This document shows, in pieces, positions 34,939 to 44,082 of a stretch of DNA of 64,000 nucleotides. The position numbers and the translations under genes are program-made. Within the stretch, counting starts at the first letter, position 1, and every line of letters starts with the position of its first letter. This DNA is from Halorubrum laminariae (lineage in GTDB: Archaea > Halobacteriota > Halobacteria > Halobacteriales > Haloferacaceae). The DNA lies in the NCBI RefSeq assembly GCF_024494655.1, contig NZ_JANHDL010000002.1, positions 62,001 through 126,000 of the forward strand, in the 5' to 3' direction. Below the pieces are notes generated by a model, which worked only from the letters and a program-made list of their open reading frames with translations, was not told the DNA's origin and ran no database searches.

Positions 34939-35922
34939 TCAGTCGTCGCCGGTCGTCGGGGGCTCCGGCCGCGAGAGCGGCTCGCCGTCGATCGGCTGAT
35001 CCGGGTTGGCGTCGACCGCCGCGGTCGACAGACCGAGCTGCGCGTCGACGTCGATGTCTTCGCGGACATGGACCGTTCCGCGGTGGATCGCGATGGCGTC
35101 GGCCAAGTGGAGCCGAACCGCGTCGAGCAGCACGTCGGCCTCCAGCGGCTGTCCGCGCCGCTTGATGTCGCCGACGCTCGCTCCGGCGGGCACGTCGAAG
35201 GCACGCTGGGCGATGACCGGCCCCTGATCGAGGTCCGTCGTCACGTAGTGCGCGGTGACGCCGGCAATCCGAACGCCGGCGTCTTGCGCCTGTCGGTACG
35301 CCTCCGCACCGGGGAACGCGGGCAGCAGCGACGGGTGGACGTTGATGATCCGACCCTCGTAGCGGAAGACGACCTCCGGCGAGAGGATTCGCATGTAGCG
35401 GGCCAGAACGATGAGGTCCACGTCGTACTCGGCCAAGAGATCGAGCAGGCGGTCCTCGTCAGTGTTGCCGTTGCCGTCGCCGACGTCGTAGAAGGGCTTG
35501 TCGTACCGCTCCGCGAGCGTTCTGAGGTCCCCGCGGTTCCCGATGACGACCGGGATCTCCGCCTCCTCGCCGTCGTCGGCCAACTCGCCGTTCGCCTCGG
35601 CCTCCAAGAGGGCTTCCGGCGCGTGCGTCTCCTTGGTGACGAGCAGCGCGACTCGACGGGCGTCGCGGTCGCTCGGGAACCGAACCTGAATGTCGACGTC
35701 GAGCTCGCGGCCGAGCTCGGCCAGCGCGCGACGAAGCTCGCCGCGCGAAGTCTCGAGATCCGAGGCGTCGACCCGGGTCGTCATCCGGAAGACTCCCTCG
35801 CGGACCGCCTGATCCAAGTCCTCGATGTTGATTCCCCGCTCGAACAGCAGGGAGGTGACCCGCGCGATGAGTCCGGTCTTGTCTCCTCCGACAACCGTGA
35901 TTTCGGTCAGTTCGCGGGTCAT
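34939..35922 (-). CDS. purU: PurU, formyltetrahydrofolate deformylase
   Basis: A 327-residue enzyme releasing formate from 10-formyl-THF. An ACT domain (about 1-90: ITVVGGDKTGLIARVTSLLF, RGINIEDLDQAVREG) precedes a formyltransferase domain with the catalytic INVHPSLLPAFPGAEAY and the Asp in VTTDLDQGPVI. A roughly 20-residue acidic insert (EEAEIPVVIGNRGD region) is normal for the family. Formate from PurU can feed formate-dependent purine steps. The ATG at 35922 matches family N-termini. Confidence 0.93.
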   Translation of the reverse strand: MTRELTEITVVGGDKTGLIARVTSLLFERGINIEDLDQAVREGVFRMTTRVDASDLETSRGELRRALAELGRELDVDIQVRFPSDRDARRVALLVTKETHAPEALLEAEANGELADDGEEAEIPVVIGNRGDLRTLAERYDKPFYDVGDGNGNTDEDRLLDLLAEYDVDLIVLARYMRILSPEVVFRYEGRIINVHPSLLPAFPGAEAYRQAQDAGVRIAGVTAHYVTTDLDQGPVIAQRAFDVPAGASVGDIKRRGQPLEADVLLDAVRLHLADAIAIHRGTVHVREDIDVDAQLGLSTAAVDANPDQPIDGEPLSRPEPPTTGDD

Positions 35923-36071
35923 GCGACGATCACCTCCGCGGATTCGAGCGGCTGCATACACCCGTACCTGCGGCCGGAGGGGTTTCGACCTTTCGCTCTG
36001 ATCCCGACCGAGACAGGCACGCTCGACCAAAATAGATCCACGAATATGGATGTACAAGGCGTTCCAAAACG

Positions 36072-36080
36072 GTTTTTACA
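36072..36080 (+). promoter_or_regulatory. TATA box of the purSQ operon
   Basis: GGTTTTTACA is centred about 25 bases before the purS ATG at 36102, a typical leaderless arrangement. Confidence 0.5.
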
Positions 36081-36101
36081 CACGACTCCGCACTACCGAT
36101 A

Positions 36102-36353
36102 ATGGCGACATACACCGCGACGGTGACGGTGCGGCTGAAGCGGGGCGTCCTCGATCCGGAGGCGGAGACGACCCAGCAGGCTCTCGAACGCCTCGGGTTC
36201 GAGCTGTCGGACCTCCGGTCTGCCGATCGATTCGAGCTCGATCTGGACGCCGCCGACGCCGACGAGGCGGCCGACCGCGCCGGCGAGATGGCCGAGCGGC
36301 TGCTCGCGAACCCGACGATTCACGACTACGACGTGGCGGTTGCGGAGCGATGA
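36102..36353 (+). CDS. purS: PurS, FGAM synthase small subunit
   Basis: An 83-residue subunit that bridges PurL and PurQ in phosphoribosylformylglycinamidine synthase. It shows the family pattern TATVTVRLKRGVLDPEAETT, ALERLGFE, and ends NPTIHDYDVAV. Size is typical. The stop overlaps the purQ ATG by four bases (ATGA). Confidence 0.93.
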   Translation: MATYTATVTVRLKRGVLDPEAETTQQALERLGFELSDLRSADRFELDLDAADADEAADRAGEMAERLLANPTIHDYDVAVAER

Positions 36354-37027
36354 CCGTTTCAGTCGTCCAGTTCGGCGGGTCGAACTGCGACCGCGACGCG
36401 GTTCGCGCGCTCAAACACCTCGGCATCGACGCCGAGCGCGTCTGGCACGAGGACGGCCTCCCGGCCGACACGGAGGGGATTGTCCTCCCCGGCGGCTTCT
36501 CGTACGGCGACTACCTCCGCGCCGGCGCGATGGCCGCCCGCGATCCAATCATGGACGAGATACGCGAGGCCGCCGCCGACGGAGTCTCCGTGATCGGCAT
36601 CTGTAACGGCGCGCAGATCGGCTCTGAGTCGGGACTCACGCCCGGAGCGTTCACCACGAACGCCTCCGCGCGCTTCCAGTGTGAACCCGTCCATCTCCGG
36701 GTCGAGCGCCCCGACACCCCGTGGACCGCCGCCTACGACGAGGGCGACGTGATCGAGGTCCCGATCGCACACGGCGAGGGCCGCTTCGAGATAGGCGAGG
36801 ACGCCCACGCCGACCTCGTCGACGACGACCGCGTCCTCTTCCGCTACTGCGACGCCGACGGGACCGTCAGCGACGCCGCGAACCCGAACGGCTCGACCGA
36901 CAACGTCGCCGGCGTCCTCGGCGAGCGCGAGCACGTCGCGGTCCTCATGCCGCACCCCGAACGCGCCACGCTTCCCGACCTCGATCGGAGCACGGACGGC
37001 GCGGGCATTCTGCAGGCGTTCGCCTGA
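36350..37027 (+). CDS. purQ: PurQ, FGAM synthase glutaminase subunit
   Basis: A 225-residue class I glutamine amidotransferase that supplies ammonia for FGAM synthesis. It starts MTVSVVQFGGSNCDRD; the nucleophile elbow is GICNGAQIG, with GGFSYGDYLRAGAMA before it and the His/Glu pair in MPHPERA. Full length. Coupled to purS. The large subunit purL is not in the window. Confidence 0.95.
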   Translation: MTVSVVQFGGSNCDRDAVRALKHLGIDAERVWHEDGLPADTEGIVLPGGFSYGDYLRAGAMAARDPIMDEIREAAADGVSVIGICNGAQIGSESGLTPGAFTTNASARFQCEPVHLRVERPDTPWTAAYDEGDVIEVPIAHGEGRFEIGEDAHADLVDDDRVLFRYCDADGTVSDAANPNGSTDNVAGVLGEREHVAVLMPHPERATLPDLDRSTDGAGILQAFA

Positions 37028-37050
37028 GCCGTCTCACTCCAACAGTCCGA

Positions 37051-37497
37051 TCAGCGGTCCGCGGCCCGTTCCGACCGCGCCACTCGGTCAGTTTCGGTTT
37101 CGGTGGCTCGATCGCCGGCACCGCGCCCCGTCGCCTCCTCGCCCAGTTCTCGGTCCAGCGCGCGCTCAAACTCCGCCTCGGTGAGGTCGCCCTCGGCGTA
37201 CCCCCGCTTGAGGCGTTCGATCGGGTCCTCTGCCGATTCCGACGCCGCTTTTTCTTCGCCGCTGGTGTCGTCGGTCGAGAGTAGTCGAACGGCGGCGTAC
37301 GCGATCACTAGGAGCGCGGCGAGCGTCAACAGCACCAGCGGAACCGCCGTCAGCCACATCCCGCCCGCACCGCCCGCACCGCCCATACCACCCATACCGC
37401 CGGCCATCCCGACGAGGCCGCTCGCTCCGCCGACGCCGGCTGAGCCGGCGGACTGACCCTCCGTCTGTCTCCTGTCGTCGACAGTCCCACCGATCAT
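37051..37497 (-). CDS. SHOCT-domain membrane protein
   Basis: A 148-residue protein with a Gly/Met-rich stretch (GMAGGMGGMGGAGGAGGM), one strong transmembrane helix (TAVPLVLLTLAALLVIAYAA) and a C-terminal SHOCT helix pair (EDPIERLKRGYAEGDLTEAE, FERALDRELGE). SHOCT domains are short oligomerisation motifs found in membrane proteins of unknown role. The ATG at 37497 (MIGGTVDDRRQ) gives a sensible N-terminus. It is convergent with purQ. Confidence 0.8.
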   Translation of the reverse strand: MIGGTVDDRRQTEGQSAGSAGVGGASGLVGMAGGMGGMGGAGGAGGMWLTAVPLVLLTLAALLVIAYAAVRLLSTDDTSGEEKAASESAEDPIERLKRGYAEGDLTEAEFERALDRELGEEATGRGAGDRATETETDRVARSERAADR

Positions 37498-37633
37498 GAG
37501 TGAAGGTTCGTCGCACACGGTCAAATATGCGCCGCGGATTCTCAGAGGGTCGGAGTTCGCCGCCGACTGCACCCGCCGGACCGCGCCCCGGCGACCCCCA
37601 CGACTTTTGCGCGCGGCGGCCGGACGAGTGTGT

Positions 37634-38026
37634 ATGATAGCACGCCACATCGATCACGTCAACCTCCGCATCCCGGCCGAGGGCGTCGACGAGGCCCGCG
37701 AGTTCTACGGTGACGCGCTGGGGTTCGGGATCGAAGACGCGCTGTACGCGGCCGGCGAGAAGCCCTTCTTCGACGTGCGGATCTCAGAGACCGGAGTGAT
37801 CCACCTCTGGCCGACCGCCTCGTTCGAGCCGCCGACGGCGACGAACTACGACCACGTCGCGGTCGTCGTGGAAGAGCCGATCGACGCGATCGAGTCAGAA
37901 CTCGACGCGGCCGGCGTCGATGTAGAGAAGATCCTCGACTCGCCGCTCGGAGCGACCGGCGAGGCGGGTGCCGTGTACGTGCGCGATCCGTTCGGATATC
38001 GGGTGGAGCTGAAAGAGCGGGTTTGA
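37634..38026 (+). CDS. VOC (glyoxalase-like) family protein
   Basis: A 130-residue two-module protein of the vicinal oxygen chelate fold: HIDHVNLRI with a metal-site His, EAREFYGDALGF, NYDHVAVVVEEPIDAIESEL and a C-terminal RDPFGYRVELKE Glu ligand. Substrate unknown; members include dioxygenases, lyases and resistance proteins. Its promoter overlaps that of the divergent SHOCT gene. Confidence 0.87.
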   Translation: MIARHIDHVNLRIPAEGVDEAREFYGDALGFGIEDALYAAGEKPFFDVRISETGVIHLWPTASFEPPTATNYDHVAVVVEEPIDAIESELDAAGVDVEKILDSPLGATGEAGAVYVRDPFGYRVELKERV

Positions 38027-38139
38027 AAACGTCTACCGTCAGGAGCAGTCGATGTTCGTGAATTATATCATTTTATAATATCTACAACAATGTACCAATA
38101 CTCCAAACAGCTATATTCAAACAAAACCAATGCACCAAC

Positions 38140-38499
38140 ATGTCTAGCGGAACCATCGATATCGACGAGTTTGAGGACGCCGACACCGACGAGTTCGAGA
38201 AACGAAACGACACCGAGCGGATCGTGTTGTTCCTCGACGAGAACGACGACCGTGCGTGGAAGGCCGCGACGATCGCCGAGCGACTCGGACTCAATACGGA
38301 CGCTGTCAGTGCGATACTCTCGCGGCTGAAAGAGCGCGATCTCGTGCGTCACAAGCGTCCGTACTGGGCGATCACGGACGACGAGGAACGACTCCGCGCA
38401 GCGTACCGGCTTCATCGACATCACGAGATTGCAGACGAGCGGTACGGTGAGGAACGACTCGACGAGTTGCAGACCGACGACATGGAGCCGGTTCAGTGA
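38140..38499 (+). CDS. Winged-helix protein, probable antitoxin of the PemK-like toxin
   Basis: A 119-residue protein: an acidic N-terminus, then a MarR-like winged HTH (TERIVLFLDENDDRAWKAAT, IAERLGLNTDAVSAILSRLK) and a charged helical C-terminus. The last four bases overlap the start of the next gene. The 110-bp upstream region is AT-rich and contains an inverted repeat (ATTATA at 38062, TATAAT at 38074) that could be an autoregulatory operator. Confidence 0.75.
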   Translation: MSSGTIDIDEFEDADTDEFEKRNDTERIVLFLDENDDRAWKAATIAERLGLNTDAVSAILSRLKERDLVRHKRPYWAITDDEERLRAAYRLHRHHEIADERYGEERLDELQTDDMEPVQ

Positions 38500-38837
38500 C
38501 CGCGTTCGACGAACTGGAACGCGGTGACATAGTCTGGGGAACCGATCCGCTTTCGGACAAGGGGCGTCCGATGCTCGTCTTGGGGACACCTCGGTTCGCT
38601 GACCACGGCGTACAACTCATTACTGCGCTGATTTCCTCCAAGACCTACCACGAAGAATCACTCATCCTTCGAGATGAGGATTACGAGGGTGACCCGCTCG
38701 GGGAACGAAGTTACGCTCTCCCGTGGTCGATCGCGACCCTCAATAATGCTACAGAAGTGGATTTCTATATGACTTCACTCGTCAACGAGCGCACCGACGA
38801 TGTCGGGACGCGACTGATCGACTACGTCACTTCTTGA
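38496..38837 (+). CDS. PemK/MazF-like toxin
   Basis: A 113-residue protein with a GTG start overlapping the preceding stop (GTGA). It has the SH3-like PemK/MazF pattern: ELERGDIVWGTDPLSDKGRP, MLVLGTP, VQLITALISSKTY and SYALPWSIATLNNATEVDF. MazF-like toxins are ribonucleases that cut mRNA. Coupling to a small DNA-binding protein fits a type II toxin-antitoxin operon; the catalytic residues were not assigned in detail. Confidence 0.75.
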   Translation: MTAFDELERGDIVWGTDPLSDKGRPMLVLGTPRFADHGVQLITALISSKTYHEESLILRDEDYEGDPLGERSYALPWSIATLNNATEVDFYMTSLVNERTDDVGTRLIDYVTS

Positions 38838-38915
38838 GGAATGATCCCAGTATCGAGAATATGTGTTTCGATACACCGCTGGCACAGCCGAATACTCTTC
38901 CGTCGGTGTCACCCG

Positions 38916-39610
38916 GGGTCGTGTTAACTTAAGCATCGGTTCCAGCAGACGGCGAAGGCTCGGAGCCGCGATTCTGCCGCCGTCGGCTCCGCATTTCTAA
39001 ACGTATTTGAAAACGAATATGTTCTCCGTTTTACTTCTCGAAAGACACGTTCGACAGCATTCCGATTTCCATGACGAGTGATTTGAAATCGGAGCGACGT
39101 TCGTGAGAGTGCAGCTGTGAGATGTCCGCCAGCATCAACGAGAAATAGCGCATCCTCAACGTGGTGTTTCTCTCTGAGATCGCGGAGAAACACCAGCGTG
39201 AATTGTTGGTTTTGGACGGGAAATAGGTCAACATGAAGGAATTCGTTTGTGCGAGGATCTACAGCAGCATACAGCCAGTATCTGTCCGAATCGATCTGAA
39301 TCGCAGTCTCATCGACCGCAACGCGATTCGGGCTCGCACCGTCAACTGGCTGTAGATCGGCCTTTTGAATCCAGTTGTGAATTGCTGTTCGACTCCGCTC
39401 GACACCCAACTTTTCAATATACTGTTTGGTATTTGAGAGTGACAATCCAGCAAGGTGGAGTTGAATACCGGTTTCAATGATCTCGTGGGGTGTCCGCTCA
39501 CGCTCCACAAACTCCAAGTCGATCCATCCTGTACAGCCGTCGAGGCGGTTGGATTCGGACATAGAGCATTCGAAACACCGACCGCCTCGTTCTTAACTTA
39601 ACATCGCCCC
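38916..39610 (-). mobile_element. Intact IS6-family insertion sequence, copy 3
   Basis: A 695-bp element flanked by the direct repeat GTCACCCG (38908-38915 and 39611-39618), an 8-bp target duplication as expected for IS6. The ends GGGTCGTGTTAACTTAAG (left) and, read inward on the minus strand, GGGGCGATGTTAAGTTAAG (right) are imperfect inverted repeats. It contains one transposase gene and sits between the toxin-antitoxin pair and the nuclease gene. Confidence 0.9.
38924..39562 (-). CDS. IS6-family DDE transposase
   Basis: A 212-residue uninterrupted transposase. The N-terminus holds a helix-turn-helix (LSLSNTKQYIEKLGVERSRT), then the DDE catalytic core: VAVDETAIQID (first Asp), YAAVDPRTNEFLHVDL, LFLVDAGGHL (second Asp) and HGNRNAVERVFREVKRRT (Glu). 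The length is normal for short archaeal IS6 transposases, and the frame is intact, so the element may still move. Confidence 0.95.
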   Translation of the reverse strand: MSESNRLDGCTGWIDLEFVERERTPHEIIETGIQLHLAGLSLSNTKQYIEKLGVERSRTAIHNWIQKADLQPVDGASPNRVAVDETAIQIDSDRYWLYAAVDPRTNEFLHVDLFPVQNQQFTLVFLRDLREKHHVEDALFLVDAGGHLTAALSRTSLRFQITRHGNRNAVERVFREVKRRTYSFSNTFRNAEPTAAESRLRAFAVCWNRCLS

Positions 39611-39662
39611 GTCACCCGGTGGTGGGATGTTTAAGAGGTCGCGCACTCGACGTACCGAGAAG

Positions 39663-40745
39663 ATGGACGAGGAGACGGTGATGGACTACGTTGAACGCTC
39701 TCGGTCGCTCATCGACTCGTCTCCGCAGATGGACGAGCAGAACACGCGCTCGCGGCTGATCGACCCCTTTATCAGGGATGTGCTGGGCTGGGATTTCTAT
39801 TCGACCGAGATCGAGATGGAGTATTCCGTGCAGATGGGTTCCTCGAAGAAGAAGGTCGACTACGCCCTGTTCAAAGGCGGCTCGCCGGTCGTCTTCGTGG
39901 AAGCGAAAGGCTGTGACACGACGATCACCGACGGCCACGCGGACCAGCTTCGGAGCTACATGCGACAGGAGTGGGTGGACTGGGGACTCCTCACGAACGG
40001 GAAATCGTTCCACGTTTTTCGGCTCAAAAAGGACGGGAACAACCCAGATGTCGAAGAACTTGGTCAGACGGAACTGGCAGACCTCACCGCGAGCGACTGG
40101 ATGCTCGCGGCGCTGTCCGAAGAGTCGATCCGATCGGGGGCGTCGACGGACATCTATCAGCGAGTGGAGCGCCGCCGGAACGCGGTCTCGACGCTATCCG
40201 ACGAGAAAGACGAGATCGCGGAAGCACTTCGGGGGACCGTGGTCGACCGCGTCGGCGAAGTCGTCTCGCAGCCTGCCGAGTCACTGTCGAAGACGTTCGT
40301 CGACGATCTGATCGGAAAGTTGGAACACGATCAGAACGGCGTTGCGACCGGTTCTGCAGAGAACGACCCGGGATCGACAGAGCGCACGGTACAAGAACCG
40401 ACAAATTACACAGGCAAGTATTCTGTTCGAATCGCAGATGGAGACAACTCGACGGAGTTTGGTGACGATAGCCAAGCCGATCTCATGGGAATGGTCGTGG
40501 GCCATCTCATCGCAAATTGCGGACTGGTTAGCGCATATGCACCGCTTCCGTACGTACCCGGTGAGAAGATCGCAATCCTGAACGACGAACCGGCTCATCC
40601 GAACGGTGAAGAGATGCGGCTGTACCGCGAGGTCGGCGAGGGCTACTACGTGTATACGTCGTTAAACAAGGGCGACAAGAAACGATATTTAACTGAATTC
40701 GCCGACGCCTGCGGTGTCGACATCGCCTTCGACGGCGACTGGTGA
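39663..40745 (+). CDS. Orphan HsdR_N-type restriction-like nuclease
   Basis: A 360-residue protein whose first 170 residues resemble the N-terminal endonuclease domain of type I restriction HsdR: TRSRLIDPFIRDVLGWDFYS, then the PD-(D/E)xK core KKVDYALFKGGSPVVFVEAK (Asp and ExK). The C-terminal part has no recognised domain (PYVPGEKIAILNDEPAHPNG, VYTSLNKGDKKRYL). No helicase, methylase or specificity gene is present. The IS6 element ends 52 bp upstream of the ATG; a GTTTAAGAG box lies between. Confidence 0.8.
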   Translation: MDEETVMDYVERSRSLIDSSPQMDEQNTRSRLIDPFIRDVLGWDFYSTEIEMEYSVQMGSSKKKVDYALFKGGSPVVFVEAKGCDTTITDGHADQLRSYMRQEWVDWGLLTNGKSFHVFRLKKDGNNPDVEELGQTELADLTASDWMLAALSEESIRSGASTDIYQRVERRRNAVSTLSDEKDEIAEALRGTVVDRVGEVVSQPAESLSKTFVDDLIGKLEHDQNGVATGSAENDPGSTERTVQEPTNYTGKYSVRIADGDNSTEFGDDSQADLMGMVVGHLIANCGLVSAYAPLPYVPGEKIAILNDEPAHPNGEEMRLYREVGEGYYVYTSLNKGDKKRYLTEFADACGVDIAFDGDW

Positions 40746-40829
40746 ATCCGAGACCGATATCCCCACCGACGATCCGGAGCAACTTGTTCCGGTGCGTCAG
40801 TTTAAGACCCCCGAGCGATAGGGGCGAGT

Positions 40830-42620
40830 ATGAGCGAGCAGCAATCGCGACCCGATGAGGAAGCGACCTCGCGGGGAGGCGGAGACGCGGATCGATTCGC
40901 GGGCACGAAAGACGAGAGCCTCAGAAGCAGAGACGTCACCGAGGGCGCAGAACGGGCTCCGCACCGCTCAATGTTCCGAGCGATGGGCTTCGACGACGAG
41001 GACCTCTCCTCGCCGATCGTGGGCGTCCCGAACCCCGCGGCCGACATCACGCCGTGTAACGTCCACCTCGACGATGTCGCGGACGCGGCGCTCGACGGAA
41101 TCGACGCCGCCGGCGGCATGCCGATCGAGTTCGGCACGATCACCATCTCCGACGCCATCTCGATGGGCACCGAGGGGATGAAGGCCTCGCTGATCTCGCG
41201 GGAAGTGATCGCCGACAGCGTCGAACTCGTCTCCTTCGGCGAACGCATGGACGCGCTGGTGACGGTCGCGGGCTGTGACAAGAACCTCCCGGGAATGCTG
41301 ATGGCGGCGATCCGCACCGACCTCCCCTCCGTGTTCCTCTACGGTGGGTCGATCATGCCCGGACAACACGACGGCCGCGACGTGACGATCGTGCAAGTGT
41401 TCGAAGGCGTCGGCGCGTACGCCGAAGGCGACATGAGCGGCGAGGAGCTCGACGAGCTCGAACGCCACGCGTGCCCCGGCGCGGGCTCCTGTGGCGGGAT
41501 GTTCACGGCGAACACGATGGCGTCAATCTCCGAGGCGCTCGGGATGGCTCCGCTCGGCTCAGCCTCCCCGCCAGCCGAGGACCAAGAGCGCTACGACGTG
41601 GCCGAGCGCGCCGGCGAACTCGCCATGGACTGCATCGAGAACGATCGCCGCCCCTCCGACATCCTTTCGCGAAAATCCTTCGAGAACGCAATTGCCCTTC
41701 AAACCGCGATGGGTGGGTCAACGAACGCGGTGCTCCACCTGCTCGCGCTCGCGGGCGAGGCCGACATCGACCTCTCGATCGAGGACTTCGACGAGATTTC
41801 GCGGCGCACGCCGAAGATCGCAGACCTCCAGCCCGGCGGCAACAGCGTGATGAACGATCTCCACGAGGTCGGCGGCGTTCCCGTCGTCCTCCGCCGCCTG
41901 CTGGAGGCGGATCTGCTCCACGGCGACGCGATGACCGTTACCGGTCGGACGCTCGCCGAGGAGATCGAGGAGCTGGAGGCGAACGGCGACTTCCCCGCTG
42001 ACGACGACATCGAGGCGGACTTCCTCTACACGGTCGACGAACCCAAAGAAGCGGAGGGTGCGATCAAGATCCTCACGGGCAACCTCGCGCCCGAGGGTTC
42101 GGTCCTCAAGGTGACTGGTGACGACGCGTTCTACCACGAGGGGCCGGCCCGGGTGTTCACGAACGAGGAGGACGCGATGGAGTACGTCCAGTCCGGCGAG
42201 ATCGAGTCCGGCGACGTGATCGTGATCCACAACGAGGGGCCGACCGGCGGCCCCGGGATGCGCGAGATGCTCGGCGTCACCGCCGCCGTCGTCGGCGCGG
42301 GCCACGAAGACGACGTGGCGCTGCTGACCGACGGGCGGTTCTCCGGTGCGACCCGCGGCCCGATGATCGGACACGTGGCCCCGGAGGCAGCCGTCGGCGG
42401 GCCGATCGGGCTCATCGAGGACGGCGACGAGATCACCGTCGACATTCCGGAGCGCGACCTCTCCGTCGATCTCTCCGAGGAGGAACTGGCCGAGCGGCGC
42501 GAGGCGTTCGAGACACCCGAACCGCAGTACGAAGGCGGGATTCTCGCGAAGTACGGCCGCGACTTCGCGTCCGCCTCCGAGGGCGCAGTGACGAACCCCC
42601 GGCTCACGCGAGATCTGTAA
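40830..42620 (+). CDS. ilvD: IlvD, dihydroxy-acid dehydratase
   Basis: A 596-residue Fe-S dehydratase of branched-chain amino acid synthesis. Cluster cysteines lie in [15 protein letters not shown] and [18 protein letters not shown]. Other signatures are [34 protein letters not shown] and [17 protein letters not shown]. The N-terminal 45 residues are a polar haloarchaeal extension. Full length. It is followed by the second structured repeat. Confidence 0.96.
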   Translation: MSEQQSRPDEEATSRGGGDADRFAGTKDESLRSRDVTEGAERAPHRSMFRAMGFDDEDLSSPIVGVPNPAADITPCNVHLDDVADAALDGIDAAGGMPIEFGTITISDAISMGTEGMKASLISREVIADSVELVSFGERMDALVTVAGCDKNLPGMLMAAIRTDLPSVFLYGGSIMPGQHDGRDVTIVQVFEGVGAYAEGDMSGEELDELERHACPGAGSCGGMFTANTMASISEALGMAPLGSASPPAEDQERYDVAERAGELAMDCIENDRRPSDILSRKSFENAIALQTAMGGSTNAVLHLLALAGEADIDLSIEDFDEISRRTPKIADLQPGGNSVMNDLHEVGGVPVVLRRLLEADLLHGDAMTVTGRTLAEEIEELEANGDFPADDDIEADFLYTVDEPKEAEGAIKILTGNLAPEGSVLKVTGDDAFYHEGPARVFTNEEDAMEYVQSGEIESGDVIVIHNEGPTGGPGMREMLGVTAAVVGAGHEDDVALLTDGRFSGATRGPMIGHVAPEAAVGGPIGLIEDGDEITVDIPERDLSVDLSEEELAERREAFETPEPQYEGGILAKYGRDFASASEGAVTNPRLTRDL

Positions 42621-42708
42621 CCGGCGCTGCGGCCGAGAAGCCGCCGGAATCGTTCGATTTTCGATCGGAACGTTGGACCAACACGAGTGACGGCTGGTCA
42701 CTACCTCC

Positions 42709-42857
42709 TGCGGTGGCGCGCGCCTGCGAGCGGTCGCCCTTGGCGACCGCGAGACAGCACCGCGCGAGGGAGTCGATCGCCGGAGCAACGCGGAGGTGAC
42801 CGACGAGGCTGGGGAGGTGTGAGGCTGCGGTTCCGGTCGGATAGGACTCGACGGGGC
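42709..42857 (+). repeat. Structured intergenic repeat, copy 2
   Basis: Same box order as the copies at 13331 and 59907: GCGGTGGCGCGCGCCTGCGA, hairpin GCGGTCGCC / GGCGACCGC, GCGCGAGGGA, second stem GTCGATCGCC with GGTGACCGAC, GAGGCTGGGGAGGTGTGAGG, and TAGGACTCGACGGGG. It fills most of the 327-bp gap after ilvD; the remainder shows no coding signal. Confidence 0.7.
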
Positions 42858-42947
42858 TGGGGCTTCGGTGGTCTCTGCCGGAGAATCGATCACGAGCGAC
42901 CCGAGCACGTCCGGCCGAGCGACTGGGATTTCGGGGGTCCTCGATCC

Positions 42948-43199
42948 TTACTGCGGTGAGCCGCCGTCGGTGACCGCGGTCTCGACGGACTCGGCACACC
43001 AGACGTTGCTCCGGCGACCGGCGCGCGACAGTTCCATCCTGACCACCGAGCCGACTGGCAGGTCCGCGACGCGCTCCCGCGCCCCCTCGTCGGCGTAGTC
43101 GACAATGTGGTAGGTCTCGTTCCGCGGATGTGCACGGACAGTGGTGCATTCATGATCGTTCTGTGCGGAAATGATGGTGTATGAGTTCGACATCGACAT
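42948..43199 (-). CDS. Small conserved-looking hypothetical protein
   Basis: An 83-residue protein (MSMSNSYTIISAQNDHECTT, GARERVADLPVGSVVRMELS, NVWCAESVETAVTDGG). The predicted fold is a small beta-rich domain with two cysteines. It resembles short haloarchaeal DUF proteins; no function is known to me. An ATG two codons in (43193) is equally possible. The region upstream is AT-rich and contains TTTTAAAATAG, a probable promoter. Confidence 0.65.
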   Translation of the reverse strand: MSMSNSYTIISAQNDHECTTVRAHPRNETYHIVDYADEGARERVADLPVGSVVRMELSRAGRRSNVWCAESVETAVTDGGSPQ

Positions 43200-43411
43200 T
43201 ATACTCCGCTATTCTTGGACATACTATTTTAAAACTTCGTATATCCACTACGTGTGTAGATCAAGACCTCTTACGAATATTAGGTCATAAGATATCGAGG
43301 CGCGTGAGCACACAGTCGGGCGATTGCGCGGACAAATCTGGTGTGTATCGTCCGCCGCGAGCACCGCCCGCACATCACCACGCATATCTCCGCGGGCCTC
43401 GAATCCCATCC

Positions 43412-44074
43412 ATGGAGCAAGGCGGCGAAACGGACACCGACGCGGGCGGCGTGGCGCTGTTCGTCGACGGGCCGAACGTACTGCGAGAGGAGTTCGACGT
43501 GGACCTCGACGACGTGCGGCACGCGGCCGAGGCGGAGGGGCCGCTCGTCACGACGCGGCTGTACCTCGACGAGCACGCGACGCCCGGACTGATTCAGGCC
43601 GCCGAGGCGCGCGGCTTCGAGGTCGTGGTCACGAGCGGCGACGTGGACGTGAAGCTCGCGGTCGACGCGGCGCGGTTCGCCGCCGAGGGTCGGATGACGA
43701 CGCTCGCGATCGCCTCGCGCGACACGGATTTCAAGCCGGTCGTCGAGACCGCGAACGGGTACGGGATCCGGACGCTCGCGATCGCGCCCGGCGAGTTCGG
43801 TCGCTCGGACGCCCTGCGCAACGCCGCGAACGGGTCCGTGACCCTCGACGGCGACGTGATCGGAGCAGGCGACGCGGCCGAGGGAAGTGACGCGGACGAA
43901 GAAACGAGCGAAGATAGAGGGGCGGACGCAGACGAAGGGCCGGACGCGGACGAAGAGCCGGACGCGGTCGAGGAGACCGACACCGCCGCAGCAACAGACG
44001 CGACAGAGGAGACCGATACGGCGGAGCAGACGACGGGTGTGGAGGGGACGATCCACGAAGATCGGACCCGCTAG
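43412..44074 (+). CDS. NYN-domain (PIN-like) protein
   Basis: A 220-residue protein. Residues about 12-155 are an NYN nuclease-like domain: VALFVDGPNVLREEFDVDLD, GFEVVVTSGDVDVKLAVDAA, TLAIASRDTDFKPVVETANG, with conserved acidic residues (Asp of VDGPN, DVDVKLAVD, SRDTD). The remaining 65 residues are an extremely acidic Thr/Glu/Asp tail. NYN proteins are putative RNases in RNA processing. Intact acidic positions suggest it is active. Confidence 0.87.
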   Translation: MEQGGETDTDAGGVALFVDGPNVLREEFDVDLDDVRHAAEAEGPLVTTRLYLDEHATPGLIQAAEARGFEVVVTSGDVDVKLAVDAARFAAEGRMTTLAIASRDTDFKPVVETANGYGIRTLAIAPGEFGRSDALRNAANGSVTLDGDVIGAGDAAEGSDADEETSEDRGADADEGPDADEEPDAVEETDTAAATDATEETDTAEQTTGVEGTIHEDRTR

Positions 44075-44082
44075 CGAGGCGG

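Noticed and set aside
40418..40436. tRNA-like TTCGAATC T-loop sequence
   Set aside because: It lies inside the nuclease gene and no acceptor or anticodon stem can be formed around it. I found no tRNA in the window.
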